Below are positions 21,540-33,822 of a DNA stretch of 64,000 bases, one piece after another. Position 1 is the stretch's first letter. Each line of letters opens with the position of its first letter. The position numbers and the translations under genes were made by a program. Origin of the DNA: Magicicada septendecula (lineage: Eukaryota > Arthropoda > Insecta > Hemiptera > Cicadidae); assembly GCA_034769895.1 (NCBI GenBank), contig CM068375.1, positions 257,408,768 to 257,472,767 of the forward strand. Reading direction: 5' to 3'. The notes beneath the pieces were generated by a model. That model was not told where the DNA came from. It saw only the letters and a list, made by a program, of their open reading frames with translations, and searched no databases.

Positions 21540-22176
21540 TAGGAACGAGGTATGACCGAAAAGTATCCGATCATTTTTAACATTAAGAGAATCGGTTGTG
21601 CAACTGCATTGTAACTCTATAGCCAATCAAACAGGATCTTTAACGTATGAGTGAACATACGTTAACGTTTTGGACGCTTCAGTAAGTTGTGAGACTATGT
21701 TGTGTAAACGCGTGTTACACGTGCTCTGGTGCTATTGCCCGAAGATTATAAACGCGTGTTACACGTGCTCTGGTGCTATTGCCCGAAGATTATACATTCA
21801 GAAAATTGCCAAAATGTTATATTTTAGGACCTGTGGGACACAGAAAATTTGAGACAGCTAAACATGCTGCTGACTGGAGTCTCAGCATTCTCTACATAGA
21901 AGGTAGATGCGTCTTCTGAGACACGGATTTGGCAGCCGTAGCAGAAAATTGATACGATCCTGCCGTAGTTCTAGTACTACTGTGTTGTTGAAAGCTCTCC
22001 GCTACGACATCTCTCCTAAGAAATTCTACGCGCACTGGATTTTATGGAAAATTAGCCACAGAGTCCACCAAATTAGACGGTGTAACCAAACAAAATCATT
22101 ACTTTTTCAGCTACACGCAATGGAGCTGAATTCTCTAGTGAGTAACGGAGCACAAATAGACGTTCAAAAGTATTGA
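21540..22176 (+). pseudogene. Possible mariner-type relic
   Basis: The stretch beginning GAACGAGGTATGACCGAAAA and the later TTGGACGCTTCAGTAAGTTG resemble the 5' end and leader of Tc1/mariner-type transposons as I know them. The downstream frames (21670-21852 and 21907-22176) show no DDE motif and no helix-turn-helix I can name. The 44-bp tandem duplication at 21706-21793 lies in the expected transposase start. If correct, it is a heavily decayed copy. Confidence 0.25.
21706..21793. repeat. Perfect 44-bp tandem duplication
   Basis: Two identical 44-bp copies starting AAACGCGTGTTACACGTGCT lie head to tail (21706-21749, 21750-21793). Identity indicates a recent duplication. The unit is not a multiple of three, so any frame would shift across it. 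Confidence 0.9.
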
Positions 22177-22179
22177 ACA

Positions 22180-24430
22180 TGGAAACGTTGAAAATAGACA
22201 ATGAAAGCGCTTGTTGGGTTGAAAAGCTCAAATCTGTAAGTTAAGTTCTATGAACAGATAGATATACATGACTCGATGTATCAGATCCTATCGGTTTAGT
22301 TTGTGCTTTGATCTACGAAGCTGTGTGAGTTGCTGCTGTAGCAGTATGGTGATGAGACGTGTTACTCTTAGGCCTATTTGATAGTAAGTGTAATTCATTG
22401 ACTTTCGCAATTAATTTAACTGCACAGTGACAATTAATTTAAGTCAATTAAGTGGCTTGCGAATTGCTCATATTTGTTGTAAAATATAGTAATTGCATAC
22501 TTGGTTCTTATGCTTGCGAAGGAAAATTGATTAAATAAGTATAAAATGGATTAATGTAAATTACATAGATCTTTCCATTACTTTACCAGCCCTGGGGTCC
22601 TTGTTTCTCGTAGGCACACTTGTCAAACACCCCTCGTACATTAGCTCATTGTTCCTCATGTTACATTCCTTTTGTTACGTTTAAGAATGTCTCAAAATTG
22701 TAGAAAACTGACAGAACTGACTTACGTACTTCGTTCACAATAATAAAAAGTTATGGATCGCAGAAACTATTATGGATCTAACCATAATAATGTATGTTTG
22801 TATTACTCGTAATTTAATTTATAAAAATTTATAATTACATTATAACGTAATAATTGGTTTATTTAACTAATACTGTAATTTACTAATAATTAAACAGAAT
22901 AACTGACTTTTCATGATATTAATTGAAGACTCGTTCGGCACTTGGTGAAACGTATTACTTCAAAGGTTTTTAAAAACATACAAACACTTGGTAAGTTTCA
23001 CAGTTTATTATTTACCTCCGGCAATTGTTTCAGCCTATTAAGCTATTATCAAAGAGATTATGGAAACAACTAAACAAAGGAAGATTGTTTAGTTTATGTT
23101 GTTTAGAACTTACTATCCAACCTGAGAAAACACATCACGCGTTACGTTTATAGCGAAAGAACACTAAGGGTAATGTTGTTTATAAGGTTGTGATCATTTT
23201 AACGTCATAATCAGAAAATAATGATAAAGTTATTTAAATTTAACCAACATATGTGAAGCAATTTAATAGCGTTACCGTAGCTAGATATCAACAACATCAG
23301 TTTGGTGTTTCCACACACAGCTGTGGTTTCACTCTCATTTCCTTTTGTAAAACTTATTTCACACACAAACAGATGTCACTTCTAATTAATAATGACTTTC
23401 TTATGTAACTTCCTAACGAACTAGTTCACCAGAACTAAAGTTTACTAAGTTCCGTAAACACAATATATGTTTCCGCTGTTATTCCTGCTACTGTACTGCA
23501 GCTGCTGTTTTGTTATTCTTGCTGTTGTCTCCGCTTCTCAAATCGTCGTGTATACATGAAGCGAACGCACGAGTACAAGTACTGTGACATAATTAAGAAA
23601 ACGAAGTTATAATTAATCGCACTTAGAATGTAAAACACGGTCTTAAGTTAAGGCGTTCTCAATTGGCTTAAAGGATTGAGTTGTAAATCCAACTATTAAT
23701 TAACGTAAATGGGCAAATTTTGAAATATTTACTCAACACAAACAGTACAACGCATCATACTTTACAAACCTATCCTAATCAATGGAAAAAATACAAGCCT
23801 AAAAACAGTTTGAATTTTTCTTTATTCTATGTGAATGTGGTAGATACTTAACTATAAGCCCATGATGCACACACAGTATAAATAAAATAATAAGTAATTC
23901 GTCCGTAAAAACTTTTTGTTTAACAAATTAAATGACAAATTTACACATCTTACCTAATCAAACTAGAGTTGTTTAAATATTAATTGTTCTTAAATTCAAA
24001 GTACCGTTCAGTTTGTTAATTACATATATTACTTTTACTAATTATATTTTTTGTAAATTATCAGAGAACTGTCAATCGATTCCATTGTTCGCTCCCACAC
24101 CTCATTAACTGCGCACCACCTTATCTTACTTTTGTTTAATCAGAAACGTCTGCAATAAGTTTTCGACAGGTTCGGCGGCAAAGAAAAGCAGCTACACTCT
24201 GTTTGAACTTCTTTCTGACCAAATTAATTAATTACTGAGCGTGCCTTTCTCATTACGTTTAACTGTTCTGCTAATTAGACAGATGTAAAATATATTTAAT
24301 GAATCACTTTATTGTAAAAAAATAACTCATTTAACTCGTGGGTATAAAAAAAAACACTTATTCAAGTTTAAAATAAAACGTAAAATTTAAAATATCTGGA
24401 AAATATACTAATAACAACACAAATTACCAA
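22180..24430. other. No gene recognised
   Basis: About 2.2 kb of AT-rich DNA in which neither strand shows a supported frame, repeat array or terminal repeats. Confidence 0.4.
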
Positions 24431-24556
24431 TTTAAATTGTGTAGCCCCAAGCTTTTGGGAGACAATTTATACAACGGTATATCTTTGTGTATATAGGTTG
24501 CAAATACAAATTTATTTGTGTTTGAGGAGCCCCACGTTCTTGGGACGTCAAAATTT
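24430..24556 (-). promoter_or_regulatory. Primer-binding-like sites next to an LTR
   Basis: Two related motifs about 90 bp apart read, on the minus strand, GACGTCCCAAGAACGTGGGG (about 24530-24549) and GTCTCCCAAAAGCTTGGGGC (about 24444-24463). Both resemble the arthropod Gypsy primer-binding region of the TGGCGCCCAACGTGGGGC type. The first sits just inside the LTR called at 24557-25843. No gag frame follows. Confidence 0.35.
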
Positions 24557-25843
24557 TATAACACTACAAATTGATATTTATTTAATGTAATTTAAATGTG
24601 TGTAAAAATGTGTGTTATATAACATAACAAATTCAATTTAATTTATTGAATTGATTTCATGGGTGTAATCGTAATAAGAAGATGATACGTTATTTAAGTT
24701 TAAAATTGTTCCATAATTTATTTATTAAACAAAATCTTTCATATCGCATATTAAACACTGACTCATTATTATATCGTTTGTACGAAGTTTTCGTACATTA
24801 CTTATTGCTAACAAATTACATACACACGTTATATACAAATCTTATTATCTAATTTTAATTACTTTAAAATATTTATTTTTCTCTCGGCTTACTCATTGTG
24901 TGATTATCTTTTTGCAATTGCTGATTCATTAGCTTCAAAACTGAATTTACTTCTATTCAAATTTCTTTTATATTACTTTGTTTTAACTTTCTACTGCATA
25001 TGCATTCTCATTTATCATCAAAGACTTTACTAATTACGTTAATTCAAAGTTTAAATATTTCTCTTATCATTTACGTTACTAATTACTAAATTTGATACAA
25101 GAAATATTATTCTAATTTTTATTCTGCTTTTACATTTTTGTATAATTTATTTATTTTAATATTGGTTGAATGTCTTATCATTCCAACTTTAATTAGTGTC
25201 TTTCAAATGTTTATAATTACAATGGTTTTTTATCACCTCGTTTGACGTGGTTATACATCTGTACGTCCTCCTTCTGGTCCTCTGGTCGTGTCCTCCGTGT
25301 CCTTCTGTCCTTCTGGTCCTTCTGGTCCTCTGGTCGTGTTCTCCGTGTCCTTCGTGTCCTTCTGGTCGTGTTCCACTGCATGTGCTGATTAATAGTCGTC
25401 TCGTCTCACGTCATATGCTGCCGGTGTATCCTTAGACCTCATCGTATGTATTCTGCGGCTTTGGTTGGACATCTAGTTTGTCCTGTGACTCTCACTATAG
25501 ATGTGAATTGGCGTCGTCGACTGACATAGCCTCCTGCGGCAATGGTTGAATCGAGAAGAAGAAACTTTATTAGCGCGACCTGGTACTTATAGTCAGGTCG
25601 TGCAAAAATTCCTGTCTGAACAATATTTGACCTGTCAGATTCTGTCGAGCGTCACTTTCCCCACTCTGGTTCAAGTCACAATTTTCGCCTATCTTCGCGA
25701 ATTACGAAGTTTGTTTCACATCACTCGATGCTCAATCGATCACTAATTTTTATGTGATTACTATACGTAAATTGCACTTCTTTATGGTACTCACAAAAAG
25801 AGTTATTAATTTTTTACGTATAGTAATTGCACTTTTCGTCACA
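24557..25843 (-). repeat. Putative Gypsy LTR, 1.29 kb
   Basis: On the minus strand the segment starts TGTGACGAAAAGTGC at 25843 and ends GTGTTATA at 24557. These match the odd termini of the intact Gypsy LTRs at 48736-57980 (TGTGACG at the start, TGTTATA at the end). ACTATAAG (25586-25593, minus strand) and AATAAAG (25565-25571) could serve as TATA box and polyadenylation signal. The remaining sequence is not obviously homologous to the intact element, so it would be a related family. No second LTR was found. Confidence 0.4.
25265..25375. repeat. Short GTCCTTCTG/CTCTG minisatellite
   Basis: Repeated GGTCCTCTGGTCGTGT and GTCCTTCTGGTCCT units make up about 110 bp, with the longest shared block (CTCTGGTCGTGT..TCCGTGTCCTTC) present twice. 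The small open frame over it is low complexity. Confidence 0.7.
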
Positions 25844-25846
25844 TCT
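25752..25846. repeat. Inverted repeat at LTR outer end
   Basis: ATTACTATACGT (about 25757) is matched by ACGTATAGTAAT (about 25815) in inverted orientation. The flanks ATGTGA and TCACAT extend the symmetry. It overlaps the proposed LTR start. Confidence 0.7.
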
Positions 25847-25959
25847 GTACAGTTTTTTAACACTTTATTCACCTATAATTTCTATACACTTTGGTGTCTT
25901 TTGTTTTATTCTATCGTACATAGTTTTCTTATAATTAAAATAAACATATAACTATTCTA

Positions 25960-27490
25960 CTTGAAAAGGGTTGGTTACATTTCAGGAATGGACAGGTTTC
26001 ACACAAACAAACAAAATACGCGCGTACACAACGCTAGCGACAGGTGTGTCGAAAATGCATGTCCTTGCATGAATTCTGCGCTCCCTATTTTTACTACGAT
26101 CCAGCTTATGCAATCTGAATCATGTTTATTAATTTATATTTATTTATTTTTTATTATTTATTTCATTTATTTTGGCAATGCACAGTACCGTTAATGTTTG
26201 TACTGTTTCAAATAATAATAATACTAATCGACAGACACTGGTTAATTCCACTGTATATTTATTTACATACAAAATCGTAAGCAATTCGTTTTTCATAAGT
26301 AGTAACATCATAGTCCTTCGTATTAATTCTACTAAGAATCTAGAATAATAACCGTATTCCAAATTAATAATTTTATGAACACCCAGAATCATAATGACGA
26401 TTAAAACTGATTAGGTTATAAGATTATCGGTGGTACCTATAAAATTTAAATGTAACAAAAACAATAACTGTAATTTCAGAAATAGCATTGGACTGACGGC
26501 AGAGTAAGACCTGTGAATACGGTGTCTGGCCGTTAATCTACACGTCCCGTATTCGATTTCCGTATTGTACAACAAAATCAAAGTGCATTTTTCAGTTTTC
26601 AGGTAGTCACAGCCTGCAAAAGTAAGTGCCTGTAATAATATCCTGGGCAGTAAAGAATACCGCTCGCCACACTACTTTCATAGGCTAGTATTGCTGCCAT
26701 ACTGCAAAACGTCGAAGGTTTTCCCACGCTACTGTGGTGACACAAAAGAAGCCATCATTATTTTAATAAAGTAACTAATAACCTGATATTTGATTGTTTA
26801 CTAACTGTATTTCAACGTTTTAATAAATCGTTTCCATAGTCCGTATGTTTGACATGTTTTGAACGATTTATAACATTGTCACATATGAATGTTTTTGTAA
26901 TAATTTCACTCATTTTGGCGCCAGGTCAAAAAACGAATTGGACCTAACTTGTTCAATGAAAGATTGTTACTCTAAGTAGGAGACAAATGTAGAAGAGGCT
27001 GGCTACAAAATACATTATCAGCTACCAGTGTAGTGTTGAAGAAAAATATTAACATTTTAGTAATTTTAACTAAGGATTGTCGATGATAAAAATTAAATAA
27101 GAATCGGTCATTTTTTAAAAATGCTCTTCTTAACAAAGGTAATAGAAAAGAATATGAAGAGAGGGCTATAAATCGGTAGATCTTATATGACGTAATTCAT
27201 AACTTAAAAGACGAACATAATTCAAATAACGTTACACTGAATAAGGCAGAATTACTTGTAAGATGCTAAATGATAAACTGAGAGGTATAACGGATATAAA
27301 AACTGTTTGGAAAGTCTAAAGGGTATGAATAAATGTGTAGATATTATTTAAGGTATTTAAGGTAAGGGCAATGTAGCTTGAACGCATAAAAGTTACTGGT
27401 TATAGAGGTGTAGGAATTCAAATGAAGGAACAAGACTTTTATCAGAACAGAGAGAAATTATAGAAGTGCGAGAGAAGTGTAGCACGGTCT
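25960..27490. other. No gene recognised
   Basis: Mixed sequence without a supported frame. A weak B-box-like segment (ATTCGATTTCC, about 26551) could be a worn tRNA-derived short element, but no A box sits at the right distance. Confidence 0.35.
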
Positions 27491-27499
27491 CTATGTAAG

Positions 27500-28720
27500 A
27501 TACAGTTTTTTTAGAATAAAAGAATTACTAATATGGCACCAGACGTACTATTAAGTGAGCTGGTACAAAAAGTTGTAAAGAACATGAAAAAAGAAGGAAA
27601 AGTGGTTACTTATGTGACGATCTGAATACGGAAGTTTCAGAAACATTAGGAACTAATGAAATAATGAGTTTGTCAAGGTTCTAACTATACTATGGAACAC
27701 AGGAATACGACGATAAGATTTTATTGAGGTAAACATGGCACTCATAAAGAAAACATAAACAAATTATAAAAAACTGTAAAAAAAAACACAAACCAGTCGA
27801 CTGAATATTAAAAGTGTCGACACAGATTTTGACATGCAGGTTACAAAAAAAAGTAAATCAGTGATTTTATTTTTGTTTCAGGAAGGAAAAAGGAACAAAA
27901 AATGCAATACGAGTTTTGAAAATCATTTTGTAAAGATTAATAGAATACAACAAAGAATTATCTGTTTATTTAATTGACCGGGAGGAACCATTTGAAAGAG
28001 ATTCAACTGGAATAAAATAATGGAAGTACTAAAGCAGACTGGAGTTGACTGGAAACATTAAATGCTGCTACAAAACTTGTATACGAACAAAAAATTAGAA
28101 AGGTGTGTAGACAGGAAGGGGAGTAAGGCAAGAATGCTTTATGTGACCGTTGTTATTTACTTATATAAACTTTTGGTTGCTGAGAATTACATAACATTTG
28201 GACCAATAAAGGAAAATTAATTGAAGAACTCTTTAATGATACATATTAGTTAAGTAATACACTGAAGAATAATGAAAAATATTGAGATACGCACTGAAAT
28301 TCAGACAAAAATAAAATAAAGCTTTAAGACTACGTTAGATGAAATGATCGAAGTAGTAGGAAAAGATAATGGGATGAAAATAAATATTGGGTAATATGAA
28401 ATAACATGAATACCAAGGAAAGGATAAACCTTTATTAATACCATATGAGAAACACTTAGCAGTAGAGCATTTTAAATGCTTGGTGAACATTAGTATTAAT
28501 GTTAGTATTAGTATTAGTAATAACCCGCAGATGTACAAAAGAAAACCAAATCGGATAGCCATGGTAAAAACGGCTTGCTGTTAGAATTAAAAATTGCTTA
28601 ATAGCAGACTGAATATTTTATGAAGTAAATGTTATTGACAAGCTATGTCTGGAGCGTGGTAAGGACTTTGGTGACGACGAACAGAATTCTGGATAGATAA
28701 CTATTAGAAAACGGATTTTG
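27500..28720 (+). pseudogene. Non-LTR retrotransposon reverse transcriptase relic
   Basis: Translated with frame changes, this stretch contains several blocks of an arthropod LINE RT in the right order. GTKNAIRVLKIIL and a following block match the finger region. LIDREEPFER sits where the family has a catalytic block of the VDLEKAFDR type. IMEVLKQTGVDW and LLQNLYTNKK follow, then GKDNGMKINI, and later SYVWSV. The second Asp of the catalytic block is Glu and many stops and frameshifts are present, so it is dead. No endonuclease domain was recognised upstream. The order and spacing make the call fairly firm although the family was not determined. Confidence 0.65.
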
Positions 28721-28729
28721 AGGTGCTAA

Positions 28730-31094
28730 AAAACCAAAAATATTTATTTTAATGAGCAAAAAAAAACGAAAAATTATAAGCTAAACTGTTAAAAATATTT
28801 TCTTTTACTTTAACATAACCAAACAGGTTGTAACAGGAAAAATGTTTATACGTACTCACCAAGCGTGTGGGTGAACTAGTCAGTTCCATCTTGAAAATAT
28901 AACTGGAATTGCACGAACGCTATCTCTAAATTGTCCGTTACAAATATCTGCCGATTATCGCGGAACAAACCCCGGTGATACAAACATATGAGATCTGTGG
29001 TGGCTGAATTGCACCAATCATAAGTAGCTTTATATCTGAGTAGTTGAACCTATTTTAAAGCTGTTTTATTTTGTCTGTTGGGACAAATAAATTAAACCAA
29101 AACTAAACTGAAATACACTTAAACTTCTTCGCGAAAATCAAATCGCCTTGAGGAAAATTAATTATTATGGTAACAATATTATACTAACAACTGTACTTTA
29201 TAAATTACTGTGCGTGGTTGCTCGTGTGATTTCTTAGGTAACGGGCAATACAGTACTGCATTCGTTCAATGTTAAGTTTAAAAGTTGTCGCCTTGCAATG
29301 TATTCTAATTAACAATTTATAAGACAGTTTCGACTCTGTAGGCTCAAATTACATTAAACTTTTAAAGAATACAGTGTAAAAACGCATTTGTCACGTTAAT
29401 TGGTAAACTTTCTTGATCCGCTAAAAGTCCGTATCGCTTAGCCTGCCTGTGTTTTAATGTAATTATAACGCACAATTATTTCAGTGAACAATAAATAATA
29501 TAGTGGAGCTGTATCTAATACAGGAATACTGTTGCTACACACTCAAACGATACAATACTTTTAGAAAAATTTTGTACATGTTAGTTAAATACTAAAGAAA
29601 ATATTTTAAGTTAATTGTCTAATAAAGAAATACTTAAAAGACGATTAAGTTTAACGAAATTTTCCGACGCGGCAAGTCTCTGATTCTCTCTCATATCCCA
29701 TCACCTCACACTTACTTGTGTTATTCTCTTTCTCTTACTCTCTCTCTGTCGTTTTGCATGTGGTTGAGGGAGACAGCAAAGGAATCGGAGAGATGAGAAC
29801 GTGCTCATTTAGCTCACAAATAGTCCGAACCTTGTTTCAGTTCTGCACGGCGTGGTACCGATGCAGACAACAAGCAAACATAAGATGCGTTTAGAGTGCA
29901 TAATATGCCTGTAGACGGTCTATTGTAATAGTCAGAAAGTCAGATTTCTTAAGGTTTCAGAAAACGATAAAAAATGTCTGTTATTTTCGTCTTCGATACT
30001 TCTTGCCAATAATTGATTTATCAATACATACAAAGTTTTCATAGAGTTACTGTACACAACCCATGTGTAAACAAATTCATTTATCTAGAAATAATTTTAA
30101 TTTTGTAACCATTAATTTGAGATTTAAGTTTTCTTCACTTGCAGCTCTCAAAATGTTGAAAATTTAGCGTCGATGCAAGTCAATGTATTTGAAATCTAAG
30201 CCAAGCCAATTCAACTCCTTCACGTTTGAAACAACTTTCCGTAGAACTGCTACATTGATGTTAGAGATAATTGATTTACCCGAGACTTTTTTTTACTCGT
30301 CCTAAGTATGCGGGCTGTTTTTGAGAACACCTTCTTTTAGTTGACACATGTAAATAAAAATTTCGAGGTGACTGCTTGGGAGCTGTGTACAGAGGTAAAC
30401 TACACTCTCTCTAAAAGATTTGCTAACATCACCATATTTGATCTGACACACCACATTATGTGTGTGACCGCGCGGACATGGGTATTGATCTTAAACATTA
30501 CGTTACACAGAAATCATAACTCACATTTTTACTAACGTCTTATAAAAATGATCACGCTTATATTACACTAATTTTCCTACGTCATACAACAAATAATAAC
30601 ATTTACCAAGTTGATAAATTATAATACAGCAACTCAATTATAAAACTAGGTGCGTGGTGGGACACAGTCTAGAAATGAGAACGGCAGTGTCTTATTGCGA
30701 GTGAATTGATTCAACGTGTTAAAGACTGCTCGCATGTGGAGTATGAGAGATTCTGCTATAAGAACTAAAATTGAAATAAGAGTGAAATAAGATAATTAAG
30801 TGAGACAAGGACATAGTAGAGTTTATATGTATTTTGTTATAATAAATCGATATTTACAGTCAACATAAATAGAATCATGTCACCGGTAGTATTATTCTCA
30901 GTATCCATACATTACAAATAATATGCAACAAATAATTTTTAAAATGTAACAACGTGATTTACGCTATACTTAGTTGAAAAGTAGAATGCTATATGCATAA
31001 TACAAAATAAATTAAAAAAAGTTATTGTGTTAATTAAGTTCTTCGTGTAATCACCAAATCTTGTTTGGTACTGTTCTCTGTTGGTGGACCTGAA
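28730..31094. other. No gene recognised
   Basis: About 2.3 kb of AT-rich DNA. A pyrimidine-rich patch lies at 29680-29750. I see no supported frame or repeat structure. Confidence 0.4.
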
Positions 31095-31349
31095 GTTAAC
31101 GCCAGGGGCGAACCTAAGGTTTCATTTCGGGGGGGGGGGATTTTTTCAACAACAATCGTTTTCTTAGAGTAATTTTTTCTCATATTATAATGAAAATCGT
31201 ACCAACAAATTAAAACTAATTGGTAAATAATGGCTGTAATTCACTAATTTCATAAAAATCAATTAATAATACACAGTTTGACTTGAGAGCCTAATAATAC
31301 CATAAAATAGGTTATTTACCTTCTGTCGACGTTTCTTAAAATCCTTTTA

Positions 31350-31395
31350 GGATGACTCGAGTTTCGACACCATTTGGTGTCATCATCAGATCGGT
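31350..31395 (-). ncRNA. Hammerhead ribozyme motif, left PLE arm
   Basis: On the minus strand: GAT, CTGATGA, a stem of GACACC/GGTGTC closed by an AAAT loop, GAAA, a very short palindromic stem III (CTCGAG), the cleavage triplet GTC, then ATC pairing with the first GAT. All invariant core bases (CUGANGA, GAAA, NUH) are present. Hammerheads with minimal stem III are known in Penelope-like elements. Confidence 0.75.
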
Positions 31396-31577
31396 GAATT
31401 AGGTTAAAACATTTCGATGCATATGCATCTCGTTAGATATTTAAAAGATTAAAAACAACACATAACATTATATAAAACAATAAATAAACTATATCACAAT
31501 AAAATAACATTAATAAAAGAATATAAAAACAACGCGGCCGCAAACGATCCTGCACAGGAACGCACCCCACGGTAAGA

Positions 31578-32297
31578 TTAATCAATGCCGGTTTGACCTC
31601 GGTTCAATTTCATCGATCTGATATAGCCAATCTCTCGTTCCATAAGATCGATTCTATTAAATAAAACATTATTGTTATGTATCGCTTTTTCATTTAGGAC
31701 ATGATTGTGATCCTTCTTTATGGCTTTGTATATCTCGAATCTTTCAAGGGTGTCCAGCTTTAGTGACTTTTTACATTTATGTAGGATATCTAAATTATCG
31801 TTGATACTTTTTATATTATGGTTATATGAGCTCAAATGTTCTGCAAATGTAGATCTTGTTACATTAGACTTGGAGCTTGGGATATGTTCTTTATAGCGTA
31901 ATTTGAAAGAACGACCTGTTTGTCCTATATAGAACCGTGTGCAATCAGAACAATTAAGTCTATATACACCAGTACCATCAAATATATCGGAGGGTGTATT
32001 TTTGTTGGTAAAAGTGAGTTTTTTCTCAAGTTTATTACTTGCCTTTGAGGCCAATGTAATATTATGCTTTTTTAATAGGTTTTTTAAAGTATGGTATAGA
32101 TTTTCACCATATTCTATAGCAATGTATTTGTTTTCTTTGGATACATCAATATTTATTGGTTTGTTTTGTTTTTTATTAATTAATCTATCTACTATACGAC
32201 TTTTGTATCCATTGGCCAATGCTATGTGCTTGATAATGTTTAGTTCACTGTTATAATCATCTGTAGATAAGGGCAATGCCAGCAATCTATGAATCAA
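31578..32297 (-). CDS. Endonuclease half of PLE protein, inverted arm
   Basis: This 239-residue frame is identical to the last 239 residues of the plus-strand protein at 32289-33593. It has the end of the RT/connection region and the GIY-YIG domain, with GVY and YIG motifs and a CSDC plus two His zinc-binding pattern. The RT active site is missing. Its first Met lies at the arm/centre junction and is an internal codon of the parent protein, so this is a truncated copy and not a separate gene. Confidence 0.7.
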   Translation of the reverse strand: MIHRLLALPLSTDDYNSELNIIKHIALANGYKSRIVDRLINKKQNKPINIDVSKENKYIAIEYGENLYHTLKNLLKKHNITLASKASNKLEKKLTFTNKNTPSDIFDGTGVYRLNCSDCTRFYIGQTGRSFKLRYKEHIPSSKSNVTRSTFAEHLSSYNHNIKSINDNLDILHKCKKSLKLDTLERFEIYKAIKKDHNHVLNEKAIHNNNVLFNRIDLMEREIGYIRSMKLNRGQTGID

Positions 32298-33593
32298 GCA
32301 GTAAATCTATATAGTAATCTATACACGAACATTCATATTACCGAAACGTTAGAAATAGCTAAAAATGTATTACTATCTAAATCCACATTAAATTATGAAG
32401 CAGTTGATGAGTTAATCAATTTGACAAAAGTAATATTAGAACAAAATTACTTTACTTTCGAAAACAAATATTATTTACAACGGGATGGTTTAGCTATGGG
32501 ATCCCCATTGTCAGGCATCCTGGCTGAAATTTACCTAAATCATATTGAAACAAATGAAATTTTATCAACTAAAAACAAACATTATACAAAAATTTTATTT
32601 TACCGACGATATGTGGATGACACAATAATGATTTACAATGGCAATTGCAGACAATTAGAAATGCTTAAAAAATATATGAACACTATTACAAATAATTTAC
32701 AATTCACATTAGAAACTGAAATGAATAATAAAATTAATTTTTTAGATTTAACTTTAACTAAAATAAATAATAAAATTAGCTATAATATTTACAGAAAACC
32801 AACAATCACAGATCATGCTATTCACGCCTCATCGTATCACCCTATGTCACATAAAATGGCTTTTTTTAACTGCATGATTCATAGATTGCTGGCATTGCCC
32901 TTATCTACAGATGATTATAACAGTGAACTAAACATTATCAAGCACATAGCATTGGCCAATGGATACAAAAGTCGTATAGTAGATAGATTAATTAATAAAA
33001 AACAAAACAAACCAATAAATATTGATGTATCCAAAGAAAACAAATACATTGCTATAGAATATGGTGAAAATCTATACCATACTTTAAAAAACCTATTAAA
33101 AAAGCATAATATTACATTGGCCTCAAAGGCAAGTAATAAACTTGAGAAAAAACTCACTTTTACCAACAAAAATACACCCTCCGATATATTTGATGGTACT
33201 GGTGTATATAGACTTAATTGTTCTGATTGCACACGGTTCTATATAGGACAAACAGGTCGTTCTTTCAAATTACGCTATAAAGAACATATCCCAAGCTCCA
33301 AGTCTAATGTAACAAGATCTACATTTGCAGAACATTTGAGCTCATATAACCATAATATAAAAAGTATCAACGATAATTTAGATATCCTACATAAATGTAA
33401 AAAGTCACTAAAGCTGGACACCCTTGAAAGATTCGAGATATACAAAGCCATAAAGAAGGATCACAATCATGTCCTAAATGAAAAAGCGATACATAACAAT
33501 AATGTTTTATTTAATAGAATCGATCTTATGGAACGAGAGATTGGCTATATCAGATCGATGAAATTGAACCGAGGTCAAACCGGCATTGATTAA
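32289..33593 (+). pseudogene. PLE reverse transcriptase-GIY-YIG endonuclease, 5' truncated
   Basis: The frame is open over 434 codons. RT motifs: LYTNIHIT (11-18), GLAMGSPLSGILAEIYL (67-83), the YVDD active site (108-111) and FLDL (151-154). GIY-YIG domain: GVY (305-307), the zinc pair CSDC (311-314), YIGQTGR (318-324) and a conserved ERFEIYK block. The first three codons come from the inverted arm. In PLEs an Asp precedes the LYTNI-type block; here a Leu codon stands there, so the first catalytic aspartate has been lost by truncation. The earlier RT N-terminus is also absent. The rest is undamaged. The endonuclease would nick the target and prime reverse transcription in an intact parent. 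Confidence 0.8.
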
Positions 33594-33775
33594 TCTTACC
33601 GTGGGGTGCGTTCCTGTGCAGGATCGTTTGCGGCCGCGTTGTTTTTATATTCTTTTATTAATGTTATTTTATTGTGATATAGTTTATTTATTGTTTTATA
33701 TAATGTTATGTGTTGTTTTTAATCTTTTAAATATCTAACGAGATGCATATGCATCGAAATGTTTTAACCTAATTC

Positions 33776-33822
33776 ACCGATCTGATGATGACACCAAATG
33801 GTGTTGAAACTCGAGTCATCCT
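33776..33822 (+). ncRNA. Hammerhead ribozyme motif, right PLE arm
   Basis: The mirror copy of the left-arm motif: CTGATGA at 33782-33788, stem II GACACC/GGTGTT (one G-U pair in place of G-C), GAAA at 33806-33809, stem III CTCGAG, predicted cleavage after GTC at 33817. Stem I is short (GAT/ATC). The C to T change in stem II is the only arm difference I noticed. Confidence 0.75.

Noticed and set aside
31939-33232. Frames antisense to the PLE endonuclease (31939-32256 and 32915-33232)
   Set aside because: Identical shadows of the two inverted arms.
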